The notes below the pieces were generated by a model. The model had not been told where the DNA came from. It did not search any database and worked only from the letters and a program-made list of their open reading frames with translations. The position numbers and the translations under genes were made by a program. From Elusimicrobiota bacterium (lineage in GTDB: Bacteria; Elusimicrobiota; Elusimicrobia; UBA1565; UBA9628), in assembly GCA_027452025.1 (NCBI GenBank), contig DAIDHI010000097.1:1-40016 (forward strand): a DNA stretch of 40,016 bases, given 5' to 3'. Each line of letters opens with the position of its first letter. Position 1 is the first letter of the stretch. This document shows, in pieces, positions 6,765 through 14,510 of this stretch.

Positions 6765-7756
6765 CGCAATTCGTAGCGCGCCGCCAGCGCCGCCGCGAGC
6801 AGCAGCAGCGCGTCGACTTGGTGGGCGGCAGCCAGCGCCGTGGGCACGCGCCACAGCAGCGTCGCCACGCCCAGGACGGCCTGCAGGGCGGCAAAGCCGG
6901 CCGCCGCATAGATCGCCGCGCGCGCAGGCGCAGGCGCGCGCAAGCCCAGGACCAGCAGCGCCAGCGCGCCCGCCACGGTCAGCCCCGCCAGGACGCGGTG
7001 GTCGAACTGCACCGTGGCGGCGTTATAGAGGAAATTGCGCCACGCGGGCTGGTCGCGCAGCCAATAGGGCGGGATCCAGGCGTCGCCCATCTTGGGAAAC
7101 GTGTTGAAAGCCAGGCCAGCGCGCAGCCCGGCGACGAGGCCCCCCGAGGCGATGGCGGCCGCGACGACGACAAGCAGCGCCGAGGCGGCGAAGCGCGCAC
7201 GCGCGAACGCCCCGGCCTCTGGCGTCGGCCGCAGCAGCCCGAGGGCCGTCCAGAGCATCGCGACGTAGAGCGCCACCGCGGCGAGCAGGTGGGCGGTCAG
7301 GCGCAGATGGCTGACGCGGGGCTCGAGCACCAAGCCGCTGGAGACCATGTACCAGCCCAGCGCCCCTTGCAGGGCCCATAGCGCGGCCACGCCGCCCAGG
7401 CGCCAGAGCAGCGGACGCTTAAGGCGTCCGAGCAGGGCGAGAAGGAGAAACGGCAGCGCGAAGAACAGCCCGGCGGCGCGGGCGAGCAAGCGGTGGGCGT
7501 ATTCCATCCAATAGATGGACTTGAAGCCTTCGAGGTCCATGCCGAGGTTGACGGTGCGATACTCCGGCGTGGCCTGGTAGCGCGCGAAGGCCTGCTGCCA
7601 CTGCTCCTGGGTCGCGGGCGGCAGCACGCCCGAGACGGGCTCCCAGTCGACGATGGACAGGCCCGAGCGGGTCAGGCGCGTGACGCCTCCCAGAGCGAGC
7701 ACGGCCAGGAGCAGCGCGCAGCAGGCCAGCAGCCAAGCGGCCAGGAGCTTGTTCAT
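6755..7756 (-). CDS. ctaA: Heme A synthase, COX15/CtaA family
   Basis: A 333-residue inner-membrane protein with about eight membrane segments. It oxidises the C8 methyl of heme O to heme A for aa3-type cytochrome oxidase. The family motif GGVTRLTRSGLSIVDWEPVS stands at residues 23-42. Conserved heme-ligand histidines appear in MEYAHRLLAR, VSHLRLTAHLL, VQFDHRVLAG and AAAHQVDALL. The Cox15-type short form without a long N-terminal extension and the YWMEYAHR motif match bacterial and mitochondrial COX15. It is the last gene of a minus-strand set after a membrane-tailed cyclophilin. Neither the protoheme farnesyltransferase ctaB nor oxidase subunits are in the window, so the respiratory link rests on the family alone. 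Confidence 0.9.
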   Translation of the reverse strand: MNKLLAAWLLACCALLLAVLALGGVTRLTRSGLSIVDWEPVSGVLPPATQEQWQQAFARYQATPEYRTVNLGMDLEGFKSIYWMEYAHRLLARAAGLFFALPFLLLALLGRLKRPLLWRLGGVAALWALQGALGWYMVSSGLVLEPRVSHLRLTAHLLAAVALYVAMLWTALGLLRPTPEAGAFARARFAASALLVVVAAAIASGGLVAGLRAGLAFNTFPKMGDAWIPPYWLRDQPAWRNFLYNAATVQFDHRVLAGLTVAGALALLVLGLRAPAPARAAIYAAAGFAALQAVLGVATLLWRVPTALAAAHQVDALLLLAAALAARYELRAA

Positions 7757-7787
7757 GCCCCGCCGCGGCGCAACGGGCCGGCCAGCC

Positions 7788-8669
7788 TCAGGCCGGGGTC
7801 TCGAAAGACGACAACAGCCGCAGCGCGCCGAGCAGGGCCAGGAAGAGCCCGACGGCCAAGGGCGGATGCGCCGCGGCGCGCGGGCCGAGGAAGACGAGCA
7901 GCGAGAAGACTCCGCCGAGCGCGCCGCAGAGAAGCAGCGGCCCCACGGCGCGCGGATAGCGCGCGCGGCAGGCGTAGGCGGCCAGGGCGGCGAGCGTGAG
8001 GAAGGCGGCGGCCGCGGCGGCCGGACCGGAGGCCGCGGGCGGCGGCTGCGGCGCCGGCGAGCCGCCGGGCACGACCAGCAGATGGGCGGGCGCCAGGTAC
8101 GTGCGCGCGGCCTCGGCGGCCGTCATGACCTGCGCCTTGTAGACTTGCAGCTCGACGAGCGGCCGATGACTCGCATCGGCGGGCGCCTGGGCGAGGGTGT
8201 CGACGACGTCGAGGCCCTCGAGCACCTCGCCAAAGACCGTGTAGCGGCCGTCGCCCTGGGGCCAGGAGCCGAGCATGATGGAGAAGGCCGTGCGCGCACT
8301 GCCCGGCTCGCCGGGCCGATGGGCCATGGAGAGGACGCCTCGGCGATGCTTCAAAGACGAGAGCTCGGCCGGAAGCGGCCGGATCGCGGCCTGCTGCCGC
8401 GGGCTCAGCGGGGCGGCGCGCTGGCCGGTCTCCCCGATCTCCGCGTAGAAGCCGGGCACGACGCTAGAGAAGCGCGCCCCGTCATAGACGCCCAGCCGCG
8501 CCAGGCGCAGCACTTGCGCGGCCGTCTTGGGGGCGCCCTCGTAAAGGCCCAAGACGACGTCGCCGGCCGCGGTGCGCAGGACCAGGCGCTGCGGCACCAG
8601 GCGCGGGCCCGCCGCGGCGGCCGGGGCGCAGAAGCAAAGCGCCAGGGCGGCGGCGCGCAGCGTCCTCAC
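7788..8669 (-). CDS. Exported cyclophilin-type peptidyl-prolyl isomerase with membrane tail
   Basis: A 293-residue protein in three parts. First, a signal sequence (RTLRAAALALCFCAPAAAA). Second, a cyclophilin-like domain of about 180 residues with FSSVVPGFYAEIGETG, SMAHRPGEPGSARTAFSIML and YTVFGEVLEGLDVVD. Third, a C-terminal part with three hydrophobic segments (from AAAAAFLTLAALAAYACR on). The catalytic FHRVI arginine region is changed to FSSVV, so proline isomerase activity is doubtful. The start GTG at 8669 overlaps the upstream stop in GTGA, implying translational coupling to the membrane protein at 8666-9760. ctaA follows 31 nt later, so a role in cytochrome oxidase or other membrane protein maturation is a reasonable guess, not shown. 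Confidence 0.75.
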   Translation of the reverse strand: MRTLRAAALALCFCAPAAAAGPRLVPQRLVLRTAAGDVVLGLYEGAPKTAAQVLRLARLGVYDGARFSSVVPGFYAEIGETGQRAAPLSPRQQAAIRPLPAELSSLKHRRGVLSMAHRPGEPGSARTAFSIMLGSWPQGDGRYTVFGEVLEGLDVVDTLAQAPADASHRPLVELQVYKAQVMTAAEAARTYLAPAHLLVVPGGSPAPQPPPAASGPAAAAAAFLTLAALAAYACRARYPRAVGPLLLCGALGGVFSLLVFLGPRAAAHPPLAVGLFLALLGALRLLSSFETPA

Positions 8670-9760
8670 GCCGGGACCTCGGCCGGGGCGGGCGGGCGCA
8701 GGAGCTCGTCGAGGTCGACCATCAGCGGCGAGGAAACCGAGCGCCGCTTGAGCTTCCAGATGACGCCGTCGATGAAGAAGTGGTGCAGTTGGACGGCGGA
8801 GACGATCACGCCCGTGGCGAAGGCCAGGGGCGTCCCGAACCACGCGGCTAGATGGGGCAGGCCCCAGAACAGCGCCGCGCCCAAGGCGACGTTCTTGGCG
8901 CCCCAGCGGGCGCTCTCCGAGAGGACGAAACGTCGCGACGGGACGACGTCGCCGGCGTCGCGGCGCTCCCCCAGCTGGAGGGCCCAGGCGATGACGAGGT
9001 ACTGCAGGCTGTGAAAGAACGGCACGAATTCGACGAAGGAACGCCAGTCGCCGCCGGGCGCGAACCACACCCATTGCGCGAGCGCGGGCAGAAGGACGAT
9101 CGGCGGGATCAGCTTGCGCGCCTTGAGGCAGCCGCGCGTCAACAGAAAGAGCAGCGCGACCCCGGAGGCGATCATCCAGGCATTGGCCGCCCAGCCGGCC
9201 CAGTGCGGCAGGCCGAGGCTCGGGTAGGGGATGCCCGAGTCGTTGAAGGTCCGTATCCCCATCTCGTAGCGCACGGTCTGCGCGACGAAGGTGCTGTAGA
9301 TGAAGCTCGACAGCGCGAAGCGCTCCCTTTTGCCGAGCGCAATGCCCGCGCGCCGGGCGTAGAGCAGACAGACGCCCAAGGTCTGCCCGCTGAAGTGATA
9401 GGGCGACCAGACGGTCACGAGCTTGACGAACCAGGGCGCCACGGCCCTGGGCCAGGCAAAGGAGCCGGCCGCGCCGGCGAGGACGACCAGCGGAGCCAAC
9501 AGCGCCGTCAGCGGGTATTGCCGGACGTTGTCTTTGGAGTGGTAGAGGCGGTAGCTCGTGGCGGCGAAATGAGGCCAGTTGCAGACCCAGGAGAGCTGGA
9601 TGGCGAGGGTGATGACGGAGGCCGTGCGCTCGCCGGCATAGAAGAGGCGCAGGGCTACGAACGTCAAAATCGACAGTCCCCCGATCAAGGCGAAGTCGAG
9701 GGGGCCGCTGACAAAGTAAAGTTTGCGCGCGCCGGGGACTTGCGTTGTCAACCCCGGCAT
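8666..9760 (-). CDS. Polytopic membrane protein with conserved-looking histidine motifs, unknown
   Basis: A 364-residue membrane protein with about eight to nine hydrophobic segments. Histidines sit at helix ends in distinctive settings: NWPHFAATSYRLYHS, SPYHFSGQTLGV, FVPFFHSLQYLVIAW and QLHHFFIDGVIWKLKRR. Such clusters suggest metal or heme coordination, broadly like membrane desaturase or Brp/Blh-type carotenoid-cleavage proteins, but I cannot place it in a family. The ATG at 9760 is the only good start; it lies just 15 nt from the divergent GTG at 9776, so the two promoters must overlap. It overlaps the downstream cyclophilin gene by 4 nt, and ctaA follows. Together they form a probable three-gene unit with a heme or respiration theme. 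Confidence 0.7.
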   Translation of the reverse strand: MPGLTTQVPGARKLYFVSGPLDFALIGGLSILTFVALRLFYAGERTASVITLAIQLSWVCNWPHFAATSYRLYHSKDNVRQYPLTALLAPLVVLAGAAGSFAWPRAVAPWFVKLVTVWSPYHFSGQTLGVCLLYARRAGIALGKRERFALSSFIYSTFVAQTVRYEMGIRTFNDSGIPYPSLGLPHWAGWAANAWMIASGVALLFLLTRGCLKARKLIPPIVLLPALAQWVWFAPGGDWRSFVEFVPFFHSLQYLVIAWALQLGERRDAGDVVPSRRFVLSESARWGAKNVALGAALFWGLPHLAAWFGTPLAFATGVIVSAVQLHHFFIDGVIWKLKRRSVSSPLMVDLDELLRPPAPAEVPA

Positions 9761-9762
9761 GT

Positions 9763-9768
9763 TACCTT
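9763..9768 (+). promoter_or_regulatory. -10-like TACCTT in the 15-bp divergent gap
   Basis: TACCTT ends 7 nt before the GTG at 9776. A TTGCGT at 9740-9745, inside the opposite gene, is 17 nt upstream and could be the -35. The reverse strand reads TAAGGT here, so both divergent genes may share the element. Confidence 0.4.
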
Positions 9769-9775
9769 ACGGGCG

Positions 9776-10621
9776 GTGGCGAAAGAAAGGACGGCCGTCT
9801 TGCAAGGCGACGGGCTGCGCGCCGAGATCGCGCCCGGGCAGGGCGCGGAACTGGTCAGCCTGCGCGCCGGCGGCCGAGAGCTGCTCCACCGGTCGTCTTC
9901 GGGCTGGCGCGGCGGCGCGCCCTGGCTCTTTCCCGCCGTCGGCCGCAGCTTCCACGCCCAGCTCGGCCGCTGGGCCTTCCAGGGGCGCGTCTACGAGATG
10001 CCCATCCACGGCTTCGTGATGGAGCGCGGCTGGGAGCTGGTCTCGGCGGACGCCCGCGCCGTGGTCTGCCGGGTGCGCGGCGACGGGCGCAGCCGGCGCC
10101 TCTACCCCTTCGACTTCGAACTGACCGTCGCCTACGTAATCTCCGGCCGCCGCCTGACGGCCCGCGTCGGCGTCGCGGCCGCGGTCGCCAACGCCGGGCC
10201 CATGCCCTTTTCCATCGGCAACCACCTGACGCTCGCCGTCAAAGACCCCTCGGCCTGCGTGGTGGCGACGCCGGCCAAGGAGCGGCTGCTCCTGGACGGC
10301 CGCGGCTTGCTCACGGGCAAGCGCGAGGCCGTCTCTTACGACGCGGGCAAGAGCCTCGCCGAGGACGCGATGCTGCACGAGCAGGTCCTGGGCGGCTACG
10401 AGGGCGAGGCCTGGGCCCTCGTGCGCCTGGGCGGCGCCGCGCTCAAGGTGACCCAGCGCGGAGGCCCCGAGCCGCGCTTCGTCTTCTACTCCGACGGCAA
10501 GAGCTTCCTGTGCCCGGAGCCCTGGTGCGGCGAGCCCAACTCGCTCAACACCGGCCGAGGGATCGTGTCGCTGCCGCCCGGGGCCGCGTTCGATTGGGAG
10601 ATGGAGCTCTCCCTGGCGTAG
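9776..10621 (+). CDS. Aldose 1-epimerase / hexose mutarotase-family protein
   Basis: A 281-residue protein of the galactose-mutarotase-like beta-sandwich superfamily, which interconverts alpha and beta anomers of sugars. Recognisable blocks are IAPGQGAELVSLRAGGREL at the N-terminus, GGAPWLFPAVGRSF, the sugar-binding histidine in PIHGFVMERGWELV (a substrate arginine is usual near here), SIGNHLTLAV, and the C-terminal WCGEPNSLNTGRGI. This layout resembles the YeaD/LacX-like group. GTG 9776 is used because the domain starts at once and a -10-like TACCTT ends 7 nt upstream. It is convergent with the phosphotransferase gene ending at 10637; CCGGGCCCGG at 10624-10633 lies between the stops. Precise sugar unknown. 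Confidence 0.85.
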   Translation: MAKERTAVLQGDGLRAEIAPGQGAELVSLRAGGRELLHRSSSGWRGGAPWLFPAVGRSFHAQLGRWAFQGRVYEMPIHGFVMERGWELVSADARAVVCRVRGDGRSRRLYPFDFELTVAYVISGRRLTARVGVAAAVANAGPMPFSIGNHLTLAVKDPSACVVATPAKERLLLDGRGLLTGKREAVSYDAGKSLAEDAMLHEQVLGGYEGEAWALVRLGGAALKVTQRGGPEPRFVFYSDGKSFLCPEPWCGEPNSLNTGRGIVSLPPGAAFDWEMELSLA

Positions 10622-10636
10622 GACCGGGCCCGGCGC

Positions 10637-11734
10637 TCAGGCGGCCAAGACTCGCCGGATGGCCTGCTCCTGCCGCTCGATGCTCTCGCAGAGCTTGAAC
10701 TGGACGCGCGCGCGGCGCAGGTTCTGAAGGTCGTCTTGGACCTTGAAGTAGCGGTTGCCGGCCAGGTAATCTTCCAAGAAGCGCAGGCCGAGCTCGAAGG
10801 CGATGAGCCGGATCGAGTCGTAGAGGTAGCGCCGGTCGCTTGGGGTCAGAAACGAGCGCGCCCGCGACATGAAGCCCTTGGTGAAGGCCGCGCACAGGCC
10901 GACGTCGAAGCGCACCGCGGACAAGTCACGCGCCTCCTCCCCCGCCGGGTTGCAGAGGGAGCGCAGCGCGTCTCCGAAATCGTAGTGCGTCAGGCCGGGC
11001 TTGACTGTGTCGAGATCGACGATGGCCGTGCCCTTGCCCGTCAGATCGTCGATCATGATGTTCGAGACCTTGGGGTCGCCGTGGATCAGCCGCAAGGACA
11101 GCTCGCCGCGCTCGCGCGCCCGCTCCAGGACCGCGGCGAATTCTCGCCGCGCCTCCACGAAGGCCGGCAGCCTCGGCCCCGCGGCGCGCAAACGGCGCGC
11201 GCCGGCCCTCGCCCGGCGCGCGCCGTCGTAGCGCGCGAGATACTCGGGCGTCTGATGGAAGCCGGGCAGGGTGTCTCGCATCCGCGCGGGGCTGAGATCG
11301 GCGACCAGGCGGTGGAACTGGCCGACGACCGTGCCGGCCTCGAAGGCGTGAGCGGCGTCCTTGACGCGCTCGTAGGAGGTCGCCGAGGCGATCAGCGTCA
11401 GCGCGCGCCAAAAGCCCCCGCGCGCGTCAACGAGCCAATCGCGGCCGCTCTTGCAGGGAATGAGGCGCGGCAGCTGCCAAACGCGGTCCTCGCGCGAAGC
11501 CTCGCGCTCCAGGCGCCGATGGGCGTGGCTGGTGAGGGCGCGAAGGTTCTCCATGATCCAGGCCGGGCGCGGAAAGACCCGGCCGTTGATGCGCTGGAGG
11601 ATGGCGCGGCTTTCGGAGAAGGGCGTGCGAAAGACGGCCAGGTAGGTGTCGTTGACGTTTCCGCGGCCGGTCGGGGCCACGTGCACGAGGCGCCCGGGGA
11701 CGTCGAAGCGCGCGGCGATCTCGCGCAGGCTCAC
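10637..11734 (-). CDS. Phosphotransferase-family sugar kinase-like protein
   Basis: A 365-residue protein of the aminoglycoside phosphotransferase/choline kinase fold. The N-lobe has TGRGNVNDTYLAVF, a nucleotide-loop equivalent. The catalytic loop is LIHGDPKVSNIMID, with the HGD aspartate and the asparagine, and the metal-binding segment is AIVDLDTVKPGLTHYDFGDA. Bacterial N-acetylhexosamine 1-kinases have this same layout (NVNDTY...HGDPKxxN...DLDTV), so phosphorylation of a hexosamine at C1 is the best guess. The GTG at 11734 is chosen: TATGAT ends exactly 6 nt upstream, and earlier in-frame starts lie inside the ABC transporter gene. It is only 20 nt downstream of that transporter. Confidence 0.82.
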   Translation of the reverse strand: MSLREIAARFDVPGRLVHVAPTGRGNVNDTYLAVFRTPFSESRAILQRINGRVFPRPAWIMENLRALTSHAHRRLEREASREDRVWQLPRLIPCKSGRDWLVDARGGFWRALTLIASATSYERVKDAAHAFEAGTVVGQFHRLVADLSPARMRDTLPGFHQTPEYLARYDGARRARAGARRLRAAGPRLPAFVEARREFAAVLERARERGELSLRLIHGDPKVSNIMIDDLTGKGTAIVDLDTVKPGLTHYDFGDALRSLCNPAGEEARDLSAVRFDVGLCAAFTKGFMSRARSFLTPSDRRYLYDSIRLIAFELGLRFLEDYLAGNRYFKVQDDLQNLRRARVQFKLCESIERQEQAIRRVLAA

Positions 11735-11740
11735 GCCGGC

Positions 11741-11746
11741 ATCATA
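11741..11746 (-). promoter_or_regulatory. -10-like TATGAT, leaderless type
   Basis: Minus-strand TATGAT ends exactly 6 nt before the GTG at 11734. It sits in the 19-bp gap after the ABC transporter stop, so the kinase-like gene may have its own promoter. Confidence 0.5.
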
Positions 11747-11753
11747 CCAATTG

Positions 11754-13604
11754 TCAGCGGTAGCCTTGGGCCTGGAGCTCGAAGAGCCGGGCGTAGGTGC
11801 CGGCCAGGCGCACGAGCTCGTCGTGGCTGCCGAGCTCGGCGACGGCTCCGTCCCGGATGACGGCGATGCGGTCGGCCATGCGCACCGTGGAGAAGCGGTG
11901 GGAGACGAGCAGCACGATCTTGCCCTCGGAGAGCTCCTGAAAGCGGCGGAAGATCTCGTACTCGGCCTCGGCGTCGAGCGAGGCCGTGGGCTCGTCCAGG
12001 ATGAGGACCTCGGCGTCGCGCATGAACGCGCGCCCGAGCGCGATCTTCTGCCATTGTCCGCCGGAGAGCTCGTGACCGCTGTCGAACCAGCGGCCGAGCA
12101 TGGTCTGGTAGCGGTGGGGCAAGCTCTCGGCCACCTCGTCGGCGCCGCTCTTGCGCGCCGAGGACTCGATGCGGGCCAGATCCTCCAGGTGCTCGACGCT
12201 GCCAAGGCCTATGTTCTCGCTCAAGGGCAGGTGGTAGCGCACGAAATCCTGGAAGATGGCGCCCACGCGGAGGGCCAACTCCTCCGGCGGGAAGTGCCGG
12301 ACGTCGACGCCGCGAAAGAGCACTCGCCCCTTGGTGGGCTCGTAGAGGCGCGTGAGCAGCTTGATGAGGGTGGTCTTGCCCGCGCCGTTTTCCCCCACGA
12401 GCGCGATCTTCTCCGAGGGTCCGATCGACAGCGAGAGGCCCTTGAGGGCGTAGTCCCGCCGGCCCGGGTATTGGAACCAGACGTCCTCGAAGTCGATGCC
12501 GCGCGCGGGGTCCTCGGCCGGGCGCGAGGCGGCCGGCAGGGACGGCACGCGCGACTCCAGGCCCAGGTAGGAAAACAGGTTTTGCAGGAACAACCCGTTC
12601 TCGTACAGGTTCTTGAGATTGTCGAGCATCCCCTGGAACGTGCCCTGGCTCTGAGAGAAGACCGTGATGTAGAGAGTCATCTGGCCGAGCGAAATGCGCC
12701 CGGCCACGGTGAGGTAGATGATCCAGACGTAGGCGCCGTAGTAGCTCAGCGTCGCGAGCAGGCCCCACAGCAGGGCCTTGACCGAGCTCGCCTTGGCGAG
12801 CTTGGCGTCCTCCTCGAAGATCTTGGAGAAGATCTTGGCGTAGCGCGAAAGCAGCGGCTCGCCGAGGCCGAAGAGCTTGATCTCCTTGACCGTGGTGTCC
12901 AGGGTGAGCAGCTGCTCCAGATACGACATGGTGCGCGTCTCCGGCGTGCGCCAGGTCTCCAGGCGGAACTGCAGGCTGCTGTAGCGCGCCTGGACGACGA
13001 AGGCCGGGATCGCGGCGCCGAAGAGGATCAAGGCGACGAGGGGGCTGAAGGCGAGCAGCACGGCCACGAAGGAGCCCAGGGTCAGGAGGTTTTGGGCGAG
13101 CAGGAAGCCCGAGCGCACCAAGGCCATCGTGCGGAACTCCGACTGGCGCCTGGCGTTCTGCATCTGGTCGTAGAAGTCGGCGTCCTCGAAGTGCTTGGCC
13201 TCCAACGAGAGCGCCTTGCGGATGATGCGCGTGTTGATGAGGTGGCCCAGGCGATGGTCGATGAGCTTGTCGGTGAGCTGGCGCAGCTGGCCGACCACCG
13301 AGCCCGCCAGAATCAAGCCGAACTCGGCGGCGACGTAGGGCAGCACGGAGCGCAGGCCCTGCGACGGCGAGGCGCCGCGGCGCACCGAGGAGAGCACGCC
13401 GTCGATGATGAGCTTGGTGACCCAGGCCTGCGAGACCGGCAGCGCGCCGCCGGCCGCCGTCACGGCGGCCATGACGAGCGTGCTCCGGCGGTCGGCCTCC
13501 CAGAGCATGGCGAAGGCCCTGGGGGCGTTCTTGAGCGCCTCGAAGAACTCGGCGGCGCGGGCACGCCACGTGGCGGGCTTGGACAGTCCCTCCGGACGGG
13601 TCAT
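11754..13604 (-). CDS. ABC transporter, fused permease and ATP-binding half-transporter
   Basis: A 616-residue exporter half-transporter of the MsbA-like (type IV fold) layout. The membrane domain covers residues 30-340 (hydrophobic segments around 40, 75, 160, 180 and 270). The nucleotide-binding domain has Walker A GENGAGKTTL at about 402, signature LSGGQ at about 513, Walker B VLILDEPTASLD at about 531, and switch histidine in VLLVSHRFSTVRMAD. It would work as a homodimer exporting a lipid, peptide or drug. It is divergent from the PhzF gene, with a perfectly palindromic ATTATAAT between them and exactly 6 nt from this -10 to the ATG at 13604. GGAAGG fills those 6 nt but lies too close to act as a standard ribosome site. 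Confidence 0.9.
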   Translation of the reverse strand: MTRPEGLSKPATWRARAAEFFEALKNAPRAFAMLWEADRRSTLVMAAVTAAGGALPVSQAWVTKLIIDGVLSSVRRGASPSQGLRSVLPYVAAEFGLILAGSVVGQLRQLTDKLIDHRLGHLINTRIIRKALSLEAKHFEDADFYDQMQNARRQSEFRTMALVRSGFLLAQNLLTLGSFVAVLLAFSPLVALILFGAAIPAFVVQARYSSLQFRLETWRTPETRTMSYLEQLLTLDTTVKEIKLFGLGEPLLSRYAKIFSKIFEEDAKLAKASSVKALLWGLLATLSYYGAYVWIIYLTVAGRISLGQMTLYITVFSQSQGTFQGMLDNLKNLYENGLFLQNLFSYLGLESRVPSLPAASRPAEDPARGIDFEDVWFQYPGRRDYALKGLSLSIGPSEKIALVGENGAGKTTLIKLLTRLYEPTKGRVLFRGVDVRHFPPEELALRVGAIFQDFVRYHLPLSENIGLGSVEHLEDLARIESSARKSGADEVAESLPHRYQTMLGRWFDSGHELSGGQWQKIALGRAFMRDAEVLILDEPTASLDAEAEYEIFRRFQELSEGKIVLLVSHRFSTVRMADRIAVIRDGAVAELGSHDELVRLAGTYARLFELQAQGYR

Positions 13605-13610
13605 CCTTCC

Positions 13611-13618
13611 ATTATAAT
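13611..13618. promoter_or_regulatory. Palindromic ATTATAAT shared by two divergent genes
   Basis: ATTATAAT equals its own reverse complement, so it reads TATAAT on both strands (13613-13618 plus; 13616-13611 minus). Each TATAAT ends exactly 6 nt before a start codon: ATG 13625 on the plus strand, ATG 13604 on the minus strand. Both mRNAs would be leaderless, and only one polymerase could occupy the site at a time. Confidence 0.6.
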
Positions 13619-13624
13619 AAGTCC

Positions 13625-14482
13625 ATGACGGCGGCCGAGATGAGCGCCTTCGTGCGCGACGGGCGAGGAGGCAATCCCGCCGGGGTCGTACTCGACGCCG
13701 GTCCGCTGCCCGCCGCCCGGCGCGCGCGCGCGGCGGCGGCGCTGGGCTTTCCCGAAACGGCCTTCGTGGAAGCCGCGGGGCCGGGAGTCTACCGCGTCGA
13801 GTTCTTCACGCCGACGGTCCAAGTCGATCTGTGCGGGCACGCCACGATCGCGGCTTTTTCCTGGATGGCCCAGTCCGGGCGCCTGCCGCCCGGGACCGTC
13901 CGGCAGAGGACGCGCGCCGGAGAGCTCGAAGTCGAGGTCCGTCCCGGAGGCGAGGTCTGGATGGAGCAGCCGCGGCCGGTATTCGGCGCCTTCGCCGAGC
14001 GCGAGGAGGCCGCCCGGGCGCTCGGCGCCGCGCCGCGGGATTTGGTGGGACGGCCGCGCGTCGTCTCCACCGGGCTGCCCGACCTGCTCGTCGAGCTCGG
14101 ATCGCCCGCGGCCCTGCGGGGACTGCGGCCGGATTTCGCGCAGGTCGCGCGCCTCTGCCGCCGCCTGGGCGCGCTCGGCGTGCACGCCTTCGCGCTGCTG
14201 CGCGCCCGGGCCGCGGCCGCCTCCTGCCGCAACTTCGCGCCGGGCGCCGGAATCCCCGAGGAGGCGGCCACGGGCACGGCCTCCGGCGCGCTGGCCTGCC
14301 ACCTCGTGGAGCGAGCGAAGGTCCTGCCGAGACGGGCGCGCGAAGGCCTGACGTTTTGGCAGGGCGACGGGCTGGGCCGCCCCTCGGAGATCCGCGCCGA
14401 GGTGGAGACCTCGGGCGCCCGCATCGTCGGCGTGCGCGTCGGCGGGCGCGCGCGCTTCGAGCGCCGCCTCGGCCTCGACTGA
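13625..14482 (+). CDS. PhzF-family isomerase
   Basis: A 285-residue protein with the two-lobed diaminopimelate-epimerase-like fold of PhzF. Motifs seen are GNPAGVVLD near residue 17, the catalytic-region glutamate in FPETAFVE, FFTPTVQVDLCGHATIAAF at about 60-78, and EEAATGTASGALACHL near 217. PhzF itself isomerises a dihydroanthranilate in phenazine synthesis, but most genomic members are of unknown substrate, and there are no other phz genes here. Length matches the family. It starts 6 nt after the shared palindromic -10 element, and a separately promoted MBL hydrolase follows 28 nt after the stop. Confidence 0.87.
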   Translation: MTAAEMSAFVRDGRGGNPAGVVLDAGPLPAARRARAAAALGFPETAFVEAAGPGVYRVEFFTPTVQVDLCGHATIAAFSWMAQSGRLPPGTVRQRTRAGELEVEVRPGGEVWMEQPRPVFGAFAEREEAARALGAAPRDLVGRPRVVSTGLPDLLVELGSPAALRGLRPDFAQVARLCRRLGALGVHAFALLRARAAAASCRNFAPGAGIPEEAATGTASGALACHLVERAKVLPRRAREGLTFWQGDGLGRPSEIRAEVETSGARIVGVRVGGRARFERRLGLD

Positions 14483-14497
14483 CGCCGCGGCGTTTGT

Positions 14498-14503
14498 TAA
14501 AAT
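14498..14503 (+). promoter_or_regulatory. -10-like TAAAAT before the MBL hydrolase
   Basis: TAAAAT ends 7 nt before the ATG at 14511, no Shine-Dalgarno between. Confidence 0.4.
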
Positions 14504-14510
14504 CGCGCCC

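Noticed and set aside
4774-7107. A 777-codon open frame overlapping the radical SAM gene
   Set aside because: Arg/Ala/Pro-rich shadow frame in GC-rich DNA; the overlapping frame has clear radical SAM motifs.
7653-9014. 453-codon plus-strand frame opposite ctaA and the cyclophilin
   Set aside because: Low-complexity Arg/Gly/Gln composition; antisense to clear genes.
11646-13628. 660-codon plus-strand frame opposite the ABC transporter
   Set aside because: Antisense shadow without motifs; the minus strand has all ABC signatures.
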